From NCBI GenBank assembly GCA_018814745.1, contig JAHIZC010000159.1:1-10242 (forward strand): DNA of 10,242 nucleotides. The letters run 5' to 3'. Made by a program: the position numbers and the translations under genes. The notes below the pieces were generated by a model. The model did not search any database. It was not told the DNA's origin and worked only from the letters and a program-made list of their open reading frames with translations. This document shows, piece by piece, positions 6,930-10,242 of this stretch (its first letter is position 1; every line of letters starts with the position of its first letter). The DNA is from Candidatus Omnitrophota bacterium (lineage in GTDB: Bacteria; Omnitrophota; Gorgyraeia; Gygaellales; Profunditerraquicolaceae).

Positions 6930-7843
6930 AATAGCCCCGTACTCAGATACCGCTCCCCTGTATCAGGAAATATCACCACAATCAGTTTACCTTTATTCTC
7001 CTCTCTCTTAGCCACCTCTACTGCGGCAAAAGCAGCTGCCCCCGCAGAAACCCCGGCTAAAATACCCTCTTCTTTAACCAGCCTCCTTGAGCTTCCTATA
7101 GCATGATCATTAGTAACCTGAATAATCTCATCTATAATTTTAGTATTCAGAATCTCCGGGATAAATCCTGCTCCGATACCCTGAATTTTATGCGGCCCGG
7201 CCTTCCCTCCTGATAGAACAGGAGAATCACGAGGCTCAACAGCGATTACCTTGATTCCGGCATTCTTCTTCTTTAAAACCTCGGCTACACCGGTAATTGT
7301 ACCACCTGTACCAACGCCTGCAACCAGAATATCGATTTTACCGTCCGTGTCTTGCCAAATTTCGTTGGCAGTAGTCCGACGGTGAACCTCGGGATTAGCC
7401 GGATTCTTAAATTGTTGCGGCATAAAGTAACGTTTATCGCTATTAACTAATTCTTCGGCTTTCTTTACGGCTCCCGACATCCCTTCGGCTCCGGGCGTCA
7501 ATACTATCTCTGCACCAAAAGCCGCTAAAAGCTGCCGGCGCTCAATACTCATAGTATCAGGCATAGTCAAAATCAATTTATAGCCTTTAACTGCAGAGAC
7601 AAATGCCAAGGCAATACCAGTATTGCCGGAGGTTGGCTCTACGATTATTGTATCCTTCTTGATCTTACCCTGCTTCTCCGCCGCTTCGATTAAGCTCAAT
7701 CCGATTCTATCTTTCACCGAAGAACAGGGATTAAAGTATTCTAATTTAGCCGCTACCTCTGCAACGCAGCCTTCGGTGATCCTGTTTAATCTGACTAACG
7801 GGGTATTGCCGATCAGTTTAGTAATATCTTTGGCTATTTTCAT
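6923..7843 (-). CDS. cysK: CysK cysteine synthase (O-acetylserine sulfhydrylase)
   Basis: 306-residue PLP enzyme that makes cysteine from O-acetylserine and sulfide in the cytoplasm. PLP-binding Lys44 lies in [11 protein letters not shown] (38-48), the substrate loop PTSGNTG at 70-76, the phosphate-binding [10 protein letters not shown] at 176-185, [12 protein letters not shown] at 218-229 (typical of cysteine synthase rather than cystathionine beta-synthase), SAGAA at 266-270 and the end [13 protein letters not shown]. Length and motifs are those of an intact CysK. The ATG lies 4 bases after the rrf2 stop, with only a weak GAGAT ribosome site, suggesting translational coupling. The rrf2-cysK pairing recalls Firmicutes CymR, an Rrf2 regulator that forms a complex with CysK. 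The final codons and stop merge into the intergenic repeat. No cysE (serine acetyltransferase) is in the window. Confidence 0.96.
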   Translation of the reverse strand: MKIAKDITKLIGNTPLVRLNRITEGCVAEVAAKLEYFNPCSSVKDRIGLSLIEAAEKQGKIKKDTIIVEPTSGNTGIALAFVSAVKGYKLILTMPDTMSIERRQLLAAFGAEIVLTPGAEGMSGAVKKAEELVNSDKRYFMPQQFKNPANPEVHRRTTANEIWQDTDGKIDILVAGVGTGGTITGVAEVLKKKNAGIKVIAVEPRDSPVLSGGKAGPHKIQGIGAGFIPEILNTKIIDEIIQVTNDHAIGSSRRLVKEEGILAGVSAGAAAFAAVEVAKREENKGKLIVVIFPDTGERYLSTGLFK

Positions 7844-7847
7844 ATCT

Positions 7848-8288
7848 CTAAATTTGATAAACTAATGCTGAACTTAATTCTTTATTTTTCCGGATCAGGT
7901 CTTCGAAAGTTATATTATCCACTATCTGAGAAGTAGCCTCAGCTACCTGCTGCCATACATCTCTTAAGGCACATTTATTTTTATCTTTACAACCTCTATA
8001 ATCCTTATTTACGCAGGAGATCGGTTCGACTTGGCCGTCGATATACCTGATCACCTCTCCCAGCGTAACCTCTGAAGGCTCTCTTACCAGAAGATAACCT
8101 CCTACTTTCCCGCGCCGGCTCTCAACAAAACCCCCTCTTTTTAAATCAAGAAGTATCTGCTCCAAAAATTTAGTCGGGATATCCAAGCGCTTAGCCAGGC
8201 CATGGATAGTAATCGGGCTGTTCCCGTGATGTAAAGCTAAATCTAATATTGTTTTTAAGGCGTAGTCGCCTCGATAAGTTATACGCAT
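7848..8288 (-). CDS. Rrf2-family regulator (IscR/CymR type)
   Basis: 146-residue winged-helix transcription factor. It starts with the family hallmark [19 protein letters not shown]. The recognition region [37 protein letters not shown] covers 31-67, and [10 protein letters not shown] is at 76-85. Three cysteines, Cys92, Cys100 and Cys106 (Cx7Cx5C), occupy the loop that ligates Fe-S in IscR (Cx5Cx5C), with slightly different spacing. This argues for an Fe-S or thiol sensor rather than cysteine-free CymR. As first gene of the sulfur operon it probably senses Fe-S, cysteine or sulfide status and controls cysK through birA, including itself. The ATG at 8288 is preceded by AGGGA. It has its own promoter with an inverted repeat just downstream of the -10. 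Confidence 0.93.
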   Translation of the reverse strand: MRITYRGDYALKTILDLALHHGNSPITIHGLAKRLDIPTKFLEQILLDLKRGGFVESRRGKVGGYLLVREPSEVTLGEVIRYIDGQVEPISCVNKDYRGCKDKNKCALRDVWQQVAEATSQIVDNITFEDLIRKNKELSSALVYQI

Positions 8289-8305
8289 CGCTATTTCCCT
8301 ATTAT

Positions 8306-8324
8306 CTCTATCGTATTAGTAGAG
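8306..8324. promoter_or_regulatory. candidate Rrf2 operator
   Basis: A 5-bp perfect inverted repeat with a 9-base spacer (minus strand CTCTA-N9-TAGAG, 19 bp in all) overlaps the end of the -10 and the probable transcription start of rrf2. Its position fits autorepression by the encoded Rrf2 protein. Short arms make a chance match possible, and it does not clearly follow the E. coli IscR type 1 or type 2 consensus. Confidence 0.4.
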
Positions 8325-8350
8325 TATACACTATTTTTTTTCATTGTCAA
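8323..8350 (-). promoter_or_regulatory. sigma70-type promoter of the rrf2-cysK sulfur operon
   Basis: Minus strand: perfect -35 TTGACA (8350-8345), a 16-base A-rich spacer ending in TG, and -10 TATACT (8328-8323), giving TG directly before the -10. Transcription should start near 8316, leaving a leader of about 28 bases that holds the AGGGA ribosome site. It lies in the 75-bp gap after the reductase gene and defines the 5' end of the operon. Confidence 0.78.
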
Positions 8351-8363
8351 CTAAAAAATTAGA

Positions 8364-9278
8364 TTAAAATCTATGCGTGGCTAGATATCGAAAGGCGCTC
8401 AGACAGGCTTTAGAACCCTCCCCGGCAGCGATGATGATCTGCTTCTCAGGGACATCAGTAACATCCCCGGCAGCGAAGATCGCCGGTTGAGTGGTTTCGT
8501 TACGCAGGCTTACTTTTATTTCTCCTAGCTCATTCTTTTCTACGTCTTTAATAAAATCAGAATTGGGAATTAGTCCGATCTCGACAAATACGCCCTCTAC
8601 ATCGATAGTCTCTTCTCTATCTTCTTTTTTAATCTTAATTGCATTGACAAATTTATTTCCTAAAACAGCGCTCACCTTGACATTATTAATTATGCTAACT
8701 CTATCACTAGCCTCAACCTGCTCTCGCATAATCGGATCTCCGGTAAGCCCAGAAACAATGTTAATTAGATGAATATGTTTTGCTATTTTGATTAATTGCA
8801 AGGTAGCGTCCAATGCAGAATTACCGCCGCCGATTACCGCAACATTTTTATCAGCAAATAAAGGCCCGTCGCAAGTAGCGCAATATGTCAGGCCGCGGTT
8901 TTTAAACTCCTGCTCCCCAGGCACATTAAGTTCTCTGGTCCGTTTCCCAGAGGCAATGATTACTGTCCTTGCCTCGTATTCTCCTTTATCAGTTACAACC
9001 AAAATTTTATCACCGGTCTTGCTGACTCCGCTTACTGATTCATTTTCTCTTAATCAGACATCATAATGTTGCATATGCTCCTGAAACTTATGCGCTAATT
9101 CCGGGCCGGTAATAAACTGATACCCGGTATAATTCTCGACATCCCCGCTCCAGGCAGTCTGACCGCCGATATCCTTACTGACCACGATAAAGCCCATCTT
9201 CTTCCTGGCCGCATATACAGCGGCAGTGATACCCGCGGGACCGGCACCGATAATGATTAAATCATGCATATTTTTCAC
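8364..9278 (-). pseudogene. trxB: AhpF-like thioredoxin reductase interrupted by an in-frame TGA
   Basis: One continuous frame of 305 codons encodes a low-molecular-weight NADPH-dependent thioredoxin/disulfide reductase most like the C-terminal half of AhpF. FAD-binding GAGPAG is at 11-16, GGQTAWSGDVENYTGY at 38-53, redox-active CATC (Cys133, Cys136) in TYCATCDGPLF, NADPH-binding GGGNSA at 150-155, FVEIGLIPNSDF, and the FAD-contacting end [10 protein letters not shown]...[13 protein letters not shown]. Codon 75 is TGA (9056-9054), between HYDV and LRENESV. Both sides align with the family without a gap, so this is a substitution, not a frameshift. Without read-through the product is a 74-residue FAD fragment, and a restart at TTG 9002 would lack the FAD Rossmann motif. 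The annotated start is GTG 9278; ATG 9269 (MHDLIII) is equally plausible. It could be a recent nonsense mutation, a sequencing error or read-through. Upstream grx and rubrerythrin suggest a peroxide/thiol defence role. Confidence 0.85.
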
Positions 9279-9280
9279 AA

Positions 9281-9299
9281 TTTAGCGGGTCCTGCTAAA
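9281..9299. promoter_or_regulatory. 19-bp near-palindrome before the reductase gene
   Basis: TTTAGCGGGTCCTGCTAAA differs from its own reverse complement only at two mirrored positions plus the centre. It lies in the 35-bp gap between grx and the reductase, 2 bases before the GTG start. In the mRNA it forms TTTAGC/GCTAAA arms around AGGACC; the AGGA is the only Shine-Dalgarno-like sequence for the reductase. It may be a protein operator, a hairpin hiding the ribosome site, or a dispersed repeat. Confidence 0.5.
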
Positions 9300-9313
9300 A
9301 ATAGAATTCTTAG

Positions 9314-9547
9314 CTATATTCCTAATTTAGTCTTTATTTTATCTTTATCGAAACCTAAGATAATTTCGCCTTCAATATCCAATACCGGGACTCCCATCTG
9401 GCCTGATTTCTCAACCATCTCTTCGGCTGCTTGCTGGTTAGAAGCAACATCAACATTTTCAAAATTTACGTTGTTGTCCTTTAAGAATTGCTTTACTTTA
9501 ATACACCAGGGGCAAGTAGGAGTACTATAAACTTTTACATTCTTCAT
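9314..9547 (-). CDS. glutaredoxin-like redoxin (YruB/NrdH type)
   Basis: 77-residue thioredoxin-fold redoxin that reduces protein disulfides. The active site is CPWC (Cys12, Cys15) after the first strand VKVYSTPT, the cis-Pro loop GVPVLDI has Pro54, and the end LGFDKDKIKTKLGI matches the small YruB/NrdH-like group that takes electrons from thioredoxin reductase rather than glutathione. Two ATGs are adjacent: AAGGAG (9559-9554) lies 3 bases before the first (9550) and 6 before the second (9547), so the second is chosen. The AAGGAG overlaps the rubrerythrin stop codon (TAAGGAG), so the two genes are tightly coupled. The disulfide reductase for it would be the next gene, whose frame is interrupted. 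Confidence 0.93.
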   Translation of the reverse strand: MKNVKVYSTPTCPWCIKVKQFLKDNNVNFENVDVASNQQAAEEMVEKSGQMGVPVLDIEGEIILGFDKDKIKTKLGI

Positions 9548-9557
9548 CATCGGCTCC

Positions 9558-10034
9558 TTATAGTTTACTTTTAATCTCGGTTAATTTCTGCAAGTGGCTC
9601 TGTTCCTGAACGATCAACTGGTCAATCGTCTTTTTATCATATTCAGGGACAGCTTTCTTTACTCCTTGATAAAAGGTAATAGAATCCTTCTCAAACCCGA
9701 TACCTTTATCAACAACTTCCTTGTCAGTCTTAAGGGCTTTGGCGATCTCTTTGCCTTTATCTTTCTGGGTAAAAACATATTCGCTGGCAAGGGAATTCAT
9801 ATAGGAGAAATACTCTCCCGGATATGCCTCTGCCGGTTCATATTTCTCGACGGAATCCAAGATCTTTTTAAAAACTGTGATGTGCTTCTCTTCTTCGCCG
9901 GCTAAAAATTTGAATAGTTCTTTAGCCTCGGGTTCCTTTGATTTGTCCGCTGCAGTATTATAAAAATCCCTGCCGTTTTTCTCAATCTGAATCCCGATTT
10001 CTACTATTTCGCTGCCTGAAAATATGTTTCCCAT
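9558..10034 (-). CDS. rubrerythrin-like diiron (ferritin-like) protein without rubredoxin domain
   Basis: 158-residue four-helix diiron protein of the rubrerythrin family, which reduces hydrogen peroxide in anaerobes. Metal ligands are visible as two ExxH pairs with partner glutamates: Glu18 (IQIEKNGRDFY), Glu48-x-x-His51 (GEEEKHI), Glu115 (GFEKDSITFY) and Glu144-x-x-His147 (QEQSHL). There is no cysteine in the protein, so the rubredoxin domain of classical rubrerythrin is missing and an external electron donor is needed; the redoxin gene directly downstream is a natural candidate. The ATG at 10034 has AGGAG 7 bases ahead. The 5' leader carries a repeat also found before nfu, plus two hairpins. 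A purely structural or iron-storage role for this erythrin-type protein cannot be excluded. Confidence 0.92.
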   Translation of the reverse strand: MGNIFSGSEIVEIGIQIEKNGRDFYNTAADKSKEPEAKELFKFLAGEEEKHITVFKKILDSVEKYEPAEAYPGEYFSYMNSLASEYVFTQKDKGKEIAKALKTDKEVVDKGIGFEKDSITFYQGVKKAVPEYDKKTIDQLIVQEQSHLQKLTEIKSKL

Positions 10035-10056
10035 GGTCTCTCTCCTATTTTAATGA

Positions 10057-10099
10057 GCGCATAACTTACGGAACTAAAGTGAACGTAAGTTATATGCGC
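10057..10099. repeat. inverted repeat built from the CATAACTTACG core
   Basis: GCGCATAACTTACG (10057-10070) pairs with CGTAAGTTATATGCGC (10084-10099): 10 bp, a 2-base bulge, then 4 bp, around a 13-base loop. In the rubrerythrin mRNA it would be a stable hairpin ending about 10 bases before the ribosome site. Confidence 0.75.
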
Positions 10100-10110
10100 G
10101 AATTTAACCT

Positions 10111-10133
10111 CACACCCAGCTTATCTGGGTGTG
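10111..10133. repeat. 9-bp perfect hairpin in the rubrerythrin leader
   Basis: CACACCCAG (10111-10119) and CTGGGTGTG (10125-10133) form a perfect stem with a 5-base loop. No T-run follows on either strand, so it is not called a terminator; it is part of the structured leader or repeat. Confidence 0.7.
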
Positions 10134-10203
10134 GGGTAAGTTCGGACAGATAAGTTATGTCAAATATATTCCTAGTATAATTGTCCATAACTTATGTCCT
10201 CAC

Positions 10204-10242
10204 TTACTTTAAATGCTGCGGGGTTAAATCAATTATCTCCTC
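10204..10242 (-). CDS. C-terminal end of an unidentified gene (cut by window edge)
   Basis: Reading in from the right edge, twelve codons give EEIIDLTPQHLK followed by TAA (10206-10204). The amphipathic, protein-like composition and the fact that the stop falls exactly at the boundary of the intergenic repeat, as the cysK stop does, suggest a real gene end. It is too short to assign a family. Confidence 0.4.
   Translation of the reverse strand, partial: EEIIDLTPQHLK

Larger units (their letters stand above)
10052..10206. repeat. bipartite intergenic repeat, copy B (long form, with hairpins)
   Basis: The same boundary blocks as at 6865-6929: the left block 10052-10074 is identical over 23 bases, and the right block 10186-10206 matches at 20 of 21. 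The 111-bp interior adds more copies of the core CATAACTTAYG in inverse orientation (10085-10096 and 10150-10159). In transcription order it starts at the stop codon of the preceding gene and ends 17 bases before the rubrerythrin ATG, just ahead of its AGGAG. No convincing promoter or coding frame is seen inside, though a promoter for the rubrerythrin cassette is expected here. Confidence 0.83.

Noticed and set aside
8352..8363. Terminator after the reductase gene
   Set aside because: CTAATTTTTTAG has only a 4-bp AT stem and no GC-rich part; it is better read as the AT-rich region upstream of the rrf2 -35.
9054..9056. Selenocysteine at the reductase TGA
   Set aside because: The residue is not at the CATC redox site (Cys133/Cys136 encoded normally) nor at any family cysteine, and I see no clear SECIS-like hairpin directly 3' of the TGA.
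4177..9056. Genome-wide UGA reassignment (Trp or Gly code)
   Set aside because: The larE-like gene ends in TGA exactly where the family normally ends, and reading through would soon meet another TGA inside birA. Trp is encoded by TGG throughout, and other genes show no internal TGA.
10111..10133. Intrinsic terminator before the rubrerythrin gene
   Set aside because: The 9-bp hairpin lacks a U-run on either strand.
209..10153. Plus-strand open frames across the window (for example near 3228-3473, 6430-6869, 8491-9066, 9594-9905)
   Set aside because: They lie opposite well-identified minus-strand genes, have low-complexity Ser/Leu/Phe-rich translations and no family motifs or ribosome sites.
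10124..10166. Promoter for rubrerythrin using TTGACA at 10163-10158 (minus strand)
   Set aside because: No acceptable -10 is found 16-18 bases further on; the -35-like string is part of a CATAACTTATC repeat core.

Overview
The window is a compact, AT-leaning stretch from a bacterial genome in which every supported gene lies on the minus strand, so transcription runs from high to low coordinates. The TonB-dependent outer-membrane receptor shows a diderm (Gram-negative type) cell. NIL/ferredoxin and COG1900/DUF39 homocysteine-synthesis genes, a rubrerythrin, Fe-S proteins and a YruB/NrdH-type redoxin suggest an anaerobic or microaerophilic lifestyle. The gene mix would fit a candidate phylum such as Omnitrophota or a deltaproteobacterial-type anaerobe, but I cannot fix the taxonomy from sequence alone.

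Layout in the direction of transcription. (1) 10242-8364: the last codons of an unidentified gene, a repeat-rich intergenic stretch, then a redox cassette of rubrerythrin, small glutaredoxin and an AhpF-like thioredoxin reductase. The reductase frame is interrupted by a single in-frame TGA. (2) 8363-3240: a probable sulfur-assimilation operon with a good sigma70 promoter and an inverted repeat just downstream of the -10. Its genes are an Rrf2-family regulator, cysK, an NFU-domain Fe-S carrier, the COG1900 homocysteine-synthesis enzyme, its NIL/2[4Fe-4S] partner, a LarE-like sulfurtransferase and birA. (3) 3215-1381: a TonB-dependent receptor with its own promoter. (4) 1380-1190: an unusual block of nested direct and inverted repeats. 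(5) 1225-1: mnmA with its own promoter, followed one base later by the start of nadA (quinolinate synthase), which runs off the window.

The genes share a theme of sulfur, Fe-S and thiol chemistry. CysK fixes sulfide into cysteine. The COG1900 enzyme plus its NIL/ferredoxin partner is known in methanogens and some sulfate reducers to make homocysteine from aspartate semialdehyde and reduced sulfur. NFU, LarE and MnmA are sulfur or Fe-S transfer proteins, NadA is a 4Fe-4S enzyme, and an Rrf2 regulator with three cysteines probably senses Fe-S or cysteine status.

The most unusual items are the in-frame TGA in the reductase, the sulfur operon as a unit, a bipartite intergenic repeat at two sites that each time fills the space between a stop codon and the next Shine-Dalgarno sequence, and the nested palindromic block at 1229-1372.
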